The position numbers were made by a program, and so were the translations under genes. Of a stretch of 64,000 nt of DNA, positions 56,631 to 64,000 are shown piece after piece. The DNA lies in the NCBI GenBank assembly GCA_043804635.1, contig JAZDIU010000087.1:1-64000 (forward strand). The letters are read 5' to 3'. How positions within the stretch are numbered: the stretch's first letter is position 1; the number at the start of each line of letters is the position of its first letter. The stretch is from JAZDIU01 sp043804635 (GTDB lineage Bacteria; Chloroflexota; Dehalococcoidia; Dehalococcoidales; UBA2162). Under the pieces are notes generated by a model. The model ran no database searches. It was not told where the DNA came from and saw only the letters and a program-made list of their open reading frames with translations.

Positions 56631-57677
56631 TTAGGCACTCTCTCCACTAGAGGCTTCTATGGGTGTTAGGGTAGCATCCAAAACAGGCTTACCCTTCTTT
56701 ATTGATGGTCTGCGATAAAGGCTCACCTTGTAATCAATATCGGTAAATTTGTTGTCTCTAACCACATCATTCCAGTCCTTAAAAGGAACTGCCTTACTGA
56801 TAGCCTGCGCAGGTGGGATATTCCCGCAACCTTCATTCTGCTTAAAGAAGTTGTAATTGATTAACCACCCGCCAGTAAGCAGTCTAATATCCGCTATGTC
56901 CTTATACTTCTTGAATACCTTTGTCCTTTGCTCTAAGGTTGCGTGAAAGCGCTCTATAATTCCAGTGCTATTTTCAACATCAAACGGTCCGCCTTGTCTG
57001 TGCTTGGTATCCCCGCCATATTCATCCTCTATCCCGCTAATGTAAGCCCTTAGTTTATCCGTGATAATCGTCTTAGGAGCCTTTCCCGCTCTTTCCCTTG
57101 CCAGTGTCATTAGTTGTCTAGCATCCCTGGCACTTCTTGTGAAAGATACGTGAGAAGCTAATAAATAGCGGGTGCGGGTATCAATTATGTCCCAAAAATA
57201 TACTTTACGCCTGCCTAGCTTCATATAGGTTTCATCAGCACACCATTCGTCGCCAACTTCAGGCTTAAAATCCTTTGCTTGTCTAACAGCTTCTTTTGTA
57301 AACCTCTTTACCCAATTCCAGTAGTTGCTCTCGCTCATATCTAAGTTATGGTCTTGCTTGAATTGTTGTTGTATAGCATCGAGTGACATCCCGCCGTAAT
57401 ACATCCCCAAAGCGGAAGCTATCTGCTTTGAGGGTGTTTTCATTTTGGTGATTCTTGCAGGCTCAGGGGATGTAGGCAATACCGGAGAGGAAACGATTGT
57501 AGATGGTAAGCCTAAACCTCTAGTAGCAAGGCTAGAGCGTGAAGGGCGCAGGCTAGACTTACCAACATAGCGGATAACCTTCTGTATGACTTTATTACCC
57601 TTGTGGATGGTCTCTACTTCGTAGTCATACCAGTTGCCAGAACGTGGGGGGATTTCTTTAGCTCGTATAAACGACAT
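56631..57677 (-). CDS. DDE-type transposase/integrase
   Basis: I use the ATG at 57677, with AGGTGAT before it. About 349 residues. The catalytic triad reads DEWCADETYMKLG (D), ITDKLRAYISG (D) and GIIERFHATLEQRTK (E). HTH-like segment near 100-140 (SLDAIQQQFKQDHNLDMSES). It looks like the IS6-like transposases frequent in archaea and Chloroflexota. N-terminal KEIPPRSGNWYDYEVE with KVIRYVGKS is a small beta extension also seen in such elements. Confidence 0.88.
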   Translation of the reverse strand: MSFIRAKEIPPRSGNWYDYEVETIHKGNKVIQKVIRYVGKSSLRPSRSSLATRGLGLPSTIVSSPVLPTSPEPARITKMKTPSKQIASALGMYYGGMSLDAIQQQFKQDHNLDMSESNYWNWVKRFTKEAVRQAKDFKPEVGDEWCADETYMKLGRRKVYFWDIIDTRTRYLLASHVSFTRSARDARQLMTLARERAGKAPKTIITDKLRAYISGIEDEYGGDTKHRQGGPFDVENSTGIIERFHATLEQRTKVFKKYKDIADIRLLTGGWLINYNFFKQNEGCGNIPPAQAISKAVPFKDWNDVVRDNKFTDIDYKVSLYRRPSIKKGKPVLDATLTPIEASSGESA

Positions 57678-57682
57678 TTTTA

Positions 57683-58396
57683 TCACCTACCATTTTGTTT
57701 TATCCTCTCTATTAATGTAGCGCCATTACGAGTTAGATAATACCGCCGCGCCAACATATCAGGTTTCGTCTTCTTATCTGGTTTAATAAGTCTTAATGAC
57801 ACTAATTTATTAAGAAAAAATGGTATATCTAATGGCTGGTAGATAATTGGTAACATTCTTGGGTCAAGTCCCATACGTATATCATCCTCAATCGCTATGA
57901 ACGTATCTAGATAGATATTTCGAGCACTATCAGAATCGCTTATTTGTTTTAGCTCAAGAAGTGCCGTTTTGATATTTTTGTTAATCTGAAACCACTCCGC
58001 CAATGTCATTATAAAAATAGGCGAACTAAAGACAAGAATACCCATAATAGACGAACTAATAACAACCCACCATTCAGTGCTAAAAGGCTTCTTATTCGTG
58101 GCAACTATTATAATAATGAACAATGGGGACAACACAATAAGCCAAATTAATAACTCTTTCCATAAAATAAATGGAGCGCCACTTCTCGGGCTTGGAGTCA
58201 CTGTTAGAGTAGCCTCTCTGTGTTTCATAAGCTTGGAAGCCCATTCTTTTATGCCAGATTGCGCCCATTGTCGCCGTAGCGCATTCCACCACCAAAGAAT
58301 AATAGGAGCTGCAATCAGAATTATAATGACCCAGACCCAAGGTTTATCTTGTGCCATATCCAATAGCCTCGTAATAATACCAAAAAGTTCGCTCAT
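57683..58396 (-). CDS. Membrane protein passenger gene, unknown function
   Basis: 237 residues with about four hydrophobic segments (WVWVIIILIAAPIILWWW, LLIWLIVLSPLFIIIIVA, WWVVISSSIMGILVFSSPIFI) and a soluble C-terminal part with a winged-helix-like end (ARRYYLTRNGATLIERIKQ). Its stop lies 6 bases before the transposase start, so they may be co-transcribed. Known simple insertion sequences do not carry such a gene. Function unknown. Confidence 0.65.
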   Translation of the reverse strand: MSELFGIITRLLDMAQDKPWVWVIIILIAAPIILWWWNALRRQWAQSGIKEWASKLMKHREATLTVTPSPRSGAPFILWKELLIWLIVLSPLFIIIIVATNKKPFSTEWWVVISSSIMGILVFSSPIFIMTLAEWFQINKNIKTALLELKQISDSDSARNIYLDTFIAIEDDIRMGLDPRMLPIIYQPLDIPFFLNKLVSLRLIKPDKKTKPDMLARRYYLTRNGATLIERIKQNGR

Positions 58397-58515
58397 ACCT
58401 TATTACTCCTGCCAATCTAAGGAAATACTCAGGTTGGCTAGAGTATACCCCATTTAGGCACTTGTTTCCATAATATTTGGGTGATATACTTCTTTCAAAA
58501 AGCAAAGGAGGATAT

Positions 58516-58872
58516 ATGCAAAACAAAAATGCTATAGCCTTGTTCATTACCTTAACAATTGCTCTTGCGATTGCTTGGTTTATATGGAGGGATGCCAGTA
58601 AACACATTTGGACTGCGTGGTTATTTGGCATTCTGTTTCTTATCTTTCTTGTAATGCACGCGTTGTTTCTATTCGGTAAGTTGAATTCAGATGAATTCGA
58701 TGGATGGTTATTACTCAATGTGATTGTCATATCATTTTTTACCTTGTTTCTTAATACCCAGACTGAAATGCTTGCCCAACCTATTAAGATCTTCGGTTAC
58801 TTCGTTGCGGGTATTTCCGTTCTTATTTTGATATTTACTGGTGTGCGATTTCTTCAACATCAATCGTCTTAA
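58516..58872 (+). CDS. Small four-helix membrane protein
   Basis: 118 residues from 58516 (AAAGGAGG in front; an ATG at 58477 has no site). Four hydrophobic segments: ALFITLTIALAIAWFIW, TAWLFGILFLIFLVMHALFLF, WLLLNVIVISFFTLFL, FGYFVAGISVLILIFTGV. No family known to me. Close to the right end of the insertion element. Confidence 0.6.
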   Translation: MQNKNAIALFITLTIALAIAWFIWRDASKHIWTAWLFGILFLIFLVMHALFLFGKLNSDEFDGWLLLNVIVISFFTLFLNTQTEMLAQPIKIFGYFVAGISVLILIFTGVRFLQHQSS

Positions 58873-58938
58873 TCCCCTTAATGTAATAAAAGCATATAAA
58901 ACGACTAACAAACCAAAGGTGATTTCCAAAACTAACAT
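58732..58938 (-). CDS. Possible small membrane protein, antisense to the four-helix gene
   Basis: 68 residues from 58938, with a well-placed GGAGG before the ATG. One hydrophobic segment (EITFGLLVVLYAFITL) then a basic tail. It overlaps the 3' half of the convergent gene by 141 bases, so only one of the two may be important. Low confidence despite the good ribosome site. Confidence 0.35.
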   Translation of the reverse strand: MLVLEITFGLLVVLYAFITLRGLRRLMLKKSHTSKYQNKNGNTRNEVTEDLNRLGKHFSLGIKKQGKK

Positions 58939-59050
58939 ATTAAACCTCCATATTATTTTAGGCACTCTTTGGCAAGAGTGAACTTTACCCTGAACTTGGC
59001 TTGCTTTAAATTCCAACACAAGTTATTATGTAGTGGGGAGTATATAGATA

Positions 59051-61288
59051 ATGTCGCTACGAACGAAAGCGATAGTCATTATCGCTGTTACTCTGATAGC
59101 CGTGGCTGCTACTGTTTATGTTACGTCACGGCTTATTATGATGAACGGACTCTTGCGAATTGAGAAGTTCGAGACTGAAGAAAATACCCAGAGAACGCTG
59201 AACGCTATATCTCAGACTATCTCAACGCTCGAAGCTAATGCTGCCGATTGGGCGGTGTGGGATGATACTTACAATTTTATTCAAGATGTTAATAGCGAAT
59301 ATATACGAGTAAATCTTGATGGTTCGGCTTTTGTTTATTTGAAGATTAACCTTATGCTGTTTCTCGACTCCTCCGGCCGGCTGATTTACAGTAAAGCTTT
59401 TGATTTGGAGTCTGAAGAAACGGTCCCGCCGCCACCTCAGCTATTGGACGCTTCATCCCGTGCTAAGTTATTAGAAAGTGATTCCAATGCTAGTGGCAGT
59501 GTTTCCGGGATTATACTTCTCGACGAGGGCCCAATGATGATTGCCTCCCAGCCTATCTTGAAGAGCGATTCTACCGGGCCAGCTCGCGGCAGGCTCATTT
59601 TCGGCCGTTACCTAGATTCCGAGGAAATAAGCCGCCTGGCACAATCAACGCTTTCCGATATTTCTGTAAGCCACACTCAGGGCATTATGGAACTCGACTT
59701 CCAGATAGCATTGCGTTCTTTATCGCCGGGGGTGCCCATTTTTGTTCAAACCCTGGGGACTGAAAGCATCTCCGGCTACACCTTGCTTAACGATACCCGT
59801 GGCCACCCTGTTCTAATTCTGAAAGTCTCTATACCTAGGGATATCTATAAATTAGGCGAAGTTGCCGTAGCTTATCATATAATAGCTATAATGATAATCG
59901 GGCTAATTGCGGCAGCGGCGGTAATCTTAGCTGTGCAGAAGCAAATGATTTCCCGGTTTGCCGTTATTTCATCCGGCCTCGATAAAGTTGCCGCCACCAG
60001 CGACCTCACCACCAGGCTGCCTATTTCTGGAAACGATGAGTTAACATCGATGGGCAGAACCATTAACGGAATGCTAGCCGCACTGGAAGAGTCCTCTGTC
60101 GAGATTCGAGAGCGTGAGGAACGCTATCGTTTACTCGCTGAAAATATACAGGATGTTATTTATACTGCTGATGTTAATACCTTCAAAGTAACCTATATTA
60201 GTCCTTCGGTTTTTGAAATGACCGGCTACACTGTCGAAGAGATGTTGGGCCGGAGCTGGCGGGAGTTAATGGCTCCCGCTTCGAGAGAAGTTGCCATGAA
60301 GTATTTTGCCGAAGATATGGCCGCAGTAAAATCAGGGAAATTTCCCGGAGCACGCACGCTGGAGTTCGAAGTGGTGTGTAAAGACGGCTCTAAGAAGTGG
60401 GTTGAATTCCAGCTTCAGTTAACCCGGGACTCCACGGGTAAAACCGCCGGGATTTTAGGCGTCGGTCGTGATGTTACCGAGCGCAAGAAAGCTCAGGAAG
60501 AATTAGAGAAGCTATACCAGGCGGAAAGAAGCTTAAGACAGGAATTGCAGGCTGAAATAGCTAAGAGAATGGAATATACCAGGGCTCTGGTGCATGAACT
60601 CAAGACTCCTATCACTCCCATTATGGCGGCGACCGAGTTGCTGCTTGAAGAAATGAAAGAATCTCGCCTCTCCAGTCTGGTGGGGACTATCAGCCGCAGT
60701 GCCGCCAACCTGAACCGGAGAATCGATGAACTCCTCGACCTGGCTAGAAGCGAACTGGATTTACTTCGTCTTCACCCCGAGCCGATAGACATGACCTTGT
60801 TGCTGAAAGAGATGGCGACCGAAATGACGGCAGTAGGATTGAATAATAAACTCTCGGTAGCCCATGACATTTCCCAATTACCTATAGTTCAAGCCGATAG
60901 AGACCGTATCCGGCAGGTGGTTATGAACCTGTTCAATAACGCTGTGAAATTTACTCCGTCCGGCGGAACTATTACCTTGCGTGCCCGGCAAGACAATAAC
61001 AATTTGGTGGTGACTCTTAGCGATACCGGTGCCGGCATAAGCGAAGAGCGGCAAAAAACTCTATTCGACCCTTATCATCGTGTGGAAGCCGATAGACAGC
61101 GGCTCAGCGGGCTGGGTTTAGGATTAGCTCTAGCAAAGCGGTTCGTGGAACTACACGGGGGACGTATTTGGGTGACCAGTGAACGAGGTAAAGGTAGTGT
61201 TTTCGGCTTTTCGCTGCCGTTGTCGATTACTAAAGATTCAGAAACTAGACCGGGGGGAGGCTATGAAAATTCTCGTTATCGAAGATGA
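59051..61288 (+). CDS. Membrane sensor histidine kinase (CHASE4-HAMP-PAS-HisKA-HATPase)
   Basis: 745 residues. Two membrane helices (about 8-30 and 275-297) enclose a CHASE4 domain with WAVWDDTYNFIQD. HAMP at about 300-350, PAS at about 355-480 (EERYRLLAENIQDVIYTAD, YISPSVFEMTGYTVEEMLG), HisKA with His515 in LVHELKTPITP, and the ATPase with NNAVKFTPSGG, DTGAGIS and GLGLGLALAKR. It overlaps the response-regulator gene by 26 bases, so the two form one pair. Extracellular ligand of CHASE4 unknown. Confidence 0.93.
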   Translation: MSLRTKAIVIIAVTLIAVAATVYVTSRLIMMNGLLRIEKFETEENTQRTLNAISQTISTLEANAADWAVWDDTYNFIQDVNSEYIRVNLDGSAFVYLKINLMLFLDSSGRLIYSKAFDLESEETVPPPPQLLDASSRAKLLESDSNASGSVSGIILLDEGPMMIASQPILKSDSTGPARGRLIFGRYLDSEEISRLAQSTLSDISVSHTQGIMELDFQIALRSLSPGVPIFVQTLGTESISGYTLLNDTRGHPVLILKVSIPRDIYKLGEVAVAYHIIAIMIIGLIAAAAVILAVQKQMISRFAVISSGLDKVAATSDLTTRLPISGNDELTSMGRTINGMLAALEESSVEIREREERYRLLAENIQDVIYTADVNTFKVTYISPSVFEMTGYTVEEMLGRSWRELMAPASREVAMKYFAEDMAAVKSGKFPGARTLEFEVVCKDGSKKWVEFQLQLTRDSTGKTAGILGVGRDVTERKKAQEELEKLYQAERSLRQELQAEIAKRMEYTRALVHELKTPITPIMAATELLLEEMKESRLSSLVGTISRSAANLNRRIDELLDLARSELDLLRLHPEPIDMTLLLKEMATEMTAVGLNNKLSVAHDISQLPIVQADRDRIRQVVMNLFNNAVKFTPSGGTITLRARQDNNNLVVTLSDTGAGISEERQKTLFDPYHRVEADRQRLSGLGLGLALAKRFVELHGGRIWVTSERGKGSVFGFSLPLSITKDSETRPGGGYENSRYRR

Positions 61289-61940
61289 ACCGGAAATCGT
61301 TGAAGTTCTTACGGTAGCCTTTCAGATACGATGGCCCGATGTCAAAGTGGTCTCTACGATTATGGGCGAAAAAGGGGTAGAGCTGGTCGAGAAGGAAAAC
61401 CCTGACATAGTTATCCTTGATTTAGGGCTGCCTGACACCTCTGGTTTTGAAGTCCTGAAACAGATTCGCACATTCTCCGATGTTCCCGTTCTTATTTTGA
61501 CGGTAAGGGGTGAGGAGGCTGATATAGTCAAAGGGCTGGAATGGGGAGCGGATGATTATATGGTTAAACCGTTCCGGCAGTTAGAGCTTACCTCTCGTGT
61601 CCAGGCATTGACTCGCCGCTCCGGTTCCACTATAAAAGAAATGCCTTTGACCTGCGGACAGTTGCGCTTCTCTCCGGCGACGAGGCAGTTGTTCGTTGAC
61701 AAAAGCGAGATAAACATCACTCAGACCGAAGCCTCTATTCTTGAATGCCTTATGAAAAGAAAAGGTGAAGTGGTAACTTATTCGCAACTGGCTGAGGTAG
61801 TTTGGGGCAGCGATTTCCCGGAATCCGTAGAGAGCCTGAGAGTCTACATCCGGCGCCTCAGACAAAAAGTTGAAAAAGACCCCGACCGTCCACAGGTCAT
61901 TATGACCAAGTCGGGCGTTGGATACTTCCTGGTAAAATAG
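61263..61940 (+). CDS. OmpR/PhoB-family response regulator
   Basis: Start at 61263, after GGGGGGAGG and in the last codons of the kinase gene. 225 residues: receiver with VIEDEPEI and Asp in VILDLGLPDTSG, Lys in YMVKPFRQLE; winged helix with ITQTEASILECLMKRKGE, SLRVYIRRLRQKVEKDP and IMTKSGVGYFLVK. It probably controls the signal peptidase and TasA genes, where 11-bp-spaced TGTAAT repeats occur (62063-62121). Confidence 0.93.
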   Translation: MKILVIEDEPEIVEVLTVAFQIRWPDVKVVSTIMGEKGVELVEKENPDIVILDLGLPDTSGFEVLKQIRTFSDVPVLILTVRGEEADIVKGLEWGADDYMVKPFRQLELTSRVQALTRRSGSTIKEMPLTCGQLRFSPATRQLFVDKSEINITQTEASILECLMKRKGEVVTYSQLAEVVWGSDFPESVESLRVYIRRLRQKVEKDPDRPQVIMTKSGVGYFLVK

Positions 61941-61962
61941 CGGAAAAATACTACCAATATTC

Positions 61963-61998
61963 AATAATTAATCTTATCTCAAAATCTTAAATCTTACA
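61963..61998. repeat. Dispersed AT-rich repeat, copy E
   Basis: AATCTTATCTCAAAATCTT and AAATCTTACATCCC resemble the ends of copies A-D. The remainder of the gap to 62060 has no gene. Confidence 0.4.
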
Positions 61999-62062
61999 TC
62001 CCATTAGATTGCTTGCGTCTTCGCCTGCTTCTCTCACGATGACGTTTGACGGCTCGCCAAAC

Positions 62063-62148
62063 TGTAATTTATTTTTAATCTAATTGTAATTTTTTTGTAA
62101 TTATTTTGCCTTGGATGTAACCCCTTATTAATTACAGGCATATATACT
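62063..62148 (+). promoter_or_regulatory. Candidate response-regulator box and promoter before the SipW-like gene
   Basis: TGTAAT occurs at 62063, 62085 and 62096, and TGTAAC at 62116: spacings 22, 11 and 20, close to one or two helical turns. A -10 TATACT lies at 62143-62148, with TGTAAC near the -35 position. This layout suits activation by an OmpR/PhoB-type dimer such as the regulator just upstream. Confidence 0.55.
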
Positions 62149-62171
62149 GAAGTAAACAAGTGGAGAAAGTG

Positions 62172-62699
62172 ATGAAGAAAGTTATTAATTGGACGATTAC
62201 ATCAGTGCTCGGTTTGGTTCTCCTCGGTTTAGCCGTAATTTATTTTATGCCGGGTTATAATTTGTACCTCGTCAGAAGTGAGAGTATGAAACCGGCTATC
62301 AATATGGGAGACCTGATAATAACCGGACCTATGGGCGGTCCGATAAATGGTGAAATAAAACCCGGGACAGTCGTTACTTATGAACGAAATGATGAACTGA
62401 TAACTCACCGGGTAGCCTCGGTTGATGGTAAGACAGTAGTAACACAAGGCGATGCCGTCGAAGACCCTGACCCGTGGCAAGTTACCTTAGCTGACGTGAG
62501 AGGGGTATACCTGTTCAAGATACCTTACGTTGGGTATGGGCTCAGATTTATTCAGACCAAATCAGGATGGTTTATATCGATTATCATTCCGGCGGTTGTG
62601 CTTATCGGCTGGCTTATCTGGGATATCCTGAAAGAGACTTTTAAAAACGAACTGAAAACTACAAATAAAGGGGAGGTGAAGATTATCGTCAAAAAATAA
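62172..62699 (+). CDS. sipW: Signal peptidase I, SipW/ER type
   Basis: 175 residues from 62172 (GGAGAAAG in front). Two membrane helices at the ends; catalytic Ser38 in VRSESMKPAI and His79 in LITHRVASVDG, where bacterial type I peptidases have lysine. This histidine marks the SipW/archaeal/ER class. It acts outside the membrane to cut the signals of TasA-like proteins. The two TasA-like genes follow directly, so the set is complete. Confidence 0.93.
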   Translation: MKKVINWTITSVLGLVLLGLAVIYFMPGYNLYLVRSESMKPAINMGDLIITGPMGGPINGEIKPGTVVTYERNDELITHRVASVDGKTVVTQGDAVEDPDPWQVTLADVRGVYLFKIPYVGYGLRFIQTKSGWFISIIIPAVVLIGWLIWDILKETFKNELKTTNKGEVKIIVKK

Positions 62700-62767
62700 A
62701 ATACAAAATCACGGGGGCGGGTAGCTCCCATAAACAAAAATAACAAAGGAGGAAAAAGGAAAAAACA

Positions 62768-63400
62768 ATGAAAAAAATACTTGGTTTAAGTATAGTCGCC
62801 TTGCTGGTAATGGGTCTGGTCGGCGGCGGCACCTGGGCTTACTTTAGCGATACTGAGCAAACTGCTACCAATGTGCTAACCGCTGGCACTCTAGATTTGG
62901 TTTTATCAGGAGGTACAGCAGGTGCGGTGTTCAGTATGTCAAATGTAGTTCCTGGTCAGAGCGACAGCACAGGTAATGTCACTCTAACGAAGAGCGGCTC
63001 GGTTGAGGCAAGATTAGATATCGAATTCTCGGACCTTGACCAAACTGGATTGAACGATGGTAGCGAGTTTGCAGACAATAATGGTGACCTTGGGGATAAA
63101 GTTGAGATAGCAGCCTTTCTAGATCTTAACAATGATGGCTTCTGGAGCCCAGGTGATTGCGGTCTTAACCCGGTAACTACTGGCAACTATTCCTACTCAG
63201 CTGGACCCAGCGACTGGGTGTACGCTACTCTCAACACTTGGAAAACACAGAGTTGGAGTGGAATTGTAGCAAGTATGACTGGTCCATATAAGTTCGCCGT
63301 CCCTTGGAAGATTCCTGGTGCAACAACTGGCAACGAGATTCAAGGGGACAGCGCCAATTTCACCATTTTCTTCACTTTGACACAAGCTTCGGCTCCCTAA
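62768..63400 (+). CDS. TasA/camelysin-family secreted fibre protein, copy 1
   Basis: 210 residues. The signal peptide ends with GTWAYFSDTEQTATNVLTAG, the SipW-type signature of TasA and CalY proteins. The mature domain is a beta-sandwich (FSMSNVVPGQSDSTGNVTLT). TasA-type proteins form surface fibres in Bacillus biofilms; a similar role here is inference. A strong ribosome site, AAAGGAGG, precedes the gene. One Cys only. Confidence 0.88.
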   Translation: MKKILGLSIVALLVMGLVGGGTWAYFSDTEQTATNVLTAGTLDLVLSGGTAGAVFSMSNVVPGQSDSTGNVTLTKSGSVEARLDIEFSDLDQTGLNDGSEFADNNGDLGDKVEIAAFLDLNNDGFWSPGDCGLNPVTTGNYSYSAGPSDWVYATLNTWKTQSWSGIVASMTGPYKFAVPWKIPGATTGNEIQGDSANFTIFFTLTQASAP

Positions 63401-63467
63401 AAAAACGTAAATTTTTAGGGAACTTAGATAAAGCGGTTGGGGCTGAGCTTGGCTAAAACTCAGCCCC
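63394..63467. terminator. Two hairpins between the TasA-like genes
   Basis: First: TCCCTAAAAA at 63394-63403 and TTTTTAGGGA at 63412-63421, overlapping the stop codon. Second: GGGGCTGAG at 63439-63447 and CTCAGCCCC at 63459-63467, GC-rich. Neither has a long T-run after it; they may stabilise the first message or lower read-through to the second gene. Confidence 0.6.
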
Positions 63468-63497
63468 ACACTCCAAAGGAAGAGTAAGGGTGCCGAA

Positions 63498-64000
63498 ATG
63501 AAAAAGATACTCGGGTTAACAATAGTCTTCTTGCTCGCAATCGGCATGACAGCCATCGGCACCTGGGCTTACTTTAGTGATGTTGAAACTTCCACCGGCA
63601 ATGTATTAGCCGCTGGGACCCTTGATTTAAAGACCGATGATGTTGATGGAGTGAGTCAGACCCTTCTGGCAACAAATATGAAACCTGGAGATACTGTGGG
63701 ACCGGAAACCATAATTTTGAAAAATAGCGGCAGTGTTGCTGGTTCAACCGTCGACCTGTCGTTTACATGCGTCCAGAGTGATAGCACTCCTAACCCCGTT
63801 AATATGAGTGCCGACGCTACTGCTGCAATTATCGAAGTGACCACGCTGAACTATGGCGGCTCCAGCTTGTTAAGCAGCGTTAGCGATAATAATAGCAATG
63901 GCTATAAAGACGTTCAAGACCTGAAGAATGCCAACTTGAGCGGGCGGAGTGGAATTGCGGCGGCATTTACTAAGAACTTTGAAATCGCCATCAGGCTCAG
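63498..64000 (+). CDS. TasA/camelysin-family secreted protein, copy 2 (3' truncated by window)
   Basis: The frame is open from ATG 63498 to the window end, 167 codons. Signal peptide ends GTWAYFSDVETSTGNVLAAG, nearly identical in layout to copy 1. Later VPPG-type NMKPGDTVGPETIILKNSG and ADATAAIIEVTTLNYGGSSL are typical of TasA. Ribosome site GGAAGAG is weaker. Tandem duplication of the first copy is likely. Confidence 0.87.
   Translation, partial: MKKILGLTIVFLLAIGMTAIGTWAYFSDVETSTGNVLAAGTLDLKTDDVDGVSQTLLATNMKPGDTVGPETIILKNSGSVAGSTVDLSFTCVQSDSTPNPVNMSADATAAIIEVTTLNYGGSSLLSSVSDNNSNGYKDVQDLKNANLSGRSGIAAAFTKNFEIAIRL

Larger units (their letters stand above)
56592..58462. mobile_element. Candidate insertion sequence carrying a membrane-protein passenger
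   Basis: Left end AGTGCCTGAACTTGGTA at 56592, right end (complement from 58462) AGTGCCTAAATGGGGTA: 13 of 17 bases agree. It encloses the transposase (56631-57677) and the gene 57683-58396. No target-site duplication is visible. AGGCACT also occurs at 56633 and 58960, so the true ends need checking. Confidence 0.5.

Noticed and set aside
56596..58999. CCTGAACTTGG at 56596 and 58989 as an 11-bp target-site duplication
   Set aside because: The left copy overlaps the proposed terminal repeat itself, so it cannot be a flanking duplication of that element; likely chance.
1..64000. CRISPR arrays, tRNA and rRNA genes, reductive dehalogenases
   Set aside because: Searched by eye; no regular repeat-spacer array, no tRNA cloverleaf or rRNA-like tract, and no twin-arginine Fe-S/corrinoid dehalogenase gene. 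Absence in 64 kb says nothing about the rest of the genome.

Overview
Organism. The window has the look of a strict anaerobe, most likely of the phylum Chloroflexota, class Dehalococcoidia (inference from gene content; no rRNA gene is present to settle it). Signs are the fused ferredoxin-dependent 2-oxoacid oxidoreductases, a 4-hydroxybutyryl-CoA dehydratase beside two acyl-CoA carboxyltransferases, an AcsE-like pterin methyltransferase, oxygen-defence proteins that use rubredoxin, rubrerythrin, flavodiiron protein and superoxide reductase, no respiratory oxidase, and short dispersed intergenic repeats. I saw no tRNA, rRNA, CRISPR array or reductive dehalogenase gene. Layout. 1-4.4 kb: the end of a radical SAM gene, then a NarL-type sensor kinase with two response regulators, one of which has a non-HTH output domain. 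4.4-9.8 kb: phosphofructokinase, a crotonase and two flavoprotein reductases or dehydrogenases. 9.9-13.9 kb: YihY, ChaB, rubredoxin and a three-gene metal ABC importer. 13.9-15.6 kb: a repeat-rich gap and an unusual alpha-CTD/sigma-region-4 fusion protein. 15.6-20.7 kb: two carboxyltransferases divergent from 4-hydroxybutyryl-CoA dehydratase. 20.8-22.8 kb: a rubrerythrin operon with a molybdopterin lipoprotein. 22.8-28.9 kb, mostly minus strand: hemerythrins, an IscU/IscS-like pair with TusA, DsrE and a zinc ribbon, then ferredoxin, flavin reductase and ATP-grasp genes. 29-42 kb: lipoproteins, an MBL-rhodanese protein, a CDF transporter, bacterioferritin, ferredoxin, a Crp/Fnr regulator, LonB-like protease, flavodiiron protein, pterin methyltransferase, a Cas4/RecB-like nuclease and a site-2 protease. 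42.4-54.9 kb, minus strand: Por and Kor oxidoreductases, superoxide reductase, a Usp-Acs chimera, Usp, GlgC and a Rieske protein. 55-64 kb: response regulator, HAD hydrolase, an insertion sequence carrying a passenger gene, a CHASE4 kinase/regulator pair, and a SipW/TasA secretion set that runs off the window. How it fits together. Por, Kor, the carboxyltransferases and 4-hydroxybutyryl-CoA dehydratase point to ferredoxin-linked acyl-CoA metabolism in the cytoplasm. Many of the other genes protect that iron-sulfur chemistry from oxygen and handle sulfur and iron. Three results stand out. First, a 66-bp promoter module with fixed internal spacing occurs nine times, in front of rubrerythrin, bacterioferritin, Rieske, MBL-rhodanese, AcsE-like, YihY, ATP-grasp, site-2-protease and zinc-ribbon genes; it defines a candidate regulon. 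Second, the IscS homologue has lost the PLP lysine and the substrate arginine but keeps the sulfur-carrying cysteine, and sits with IscU, TusA and DsrE: a possible PLP-independent sulfur relay. Third, an in-frame fusion joins the first 50 residues of a universal stress protein to a decapitated acetyl-CoA synthetase, through an 8-bp microhomology.
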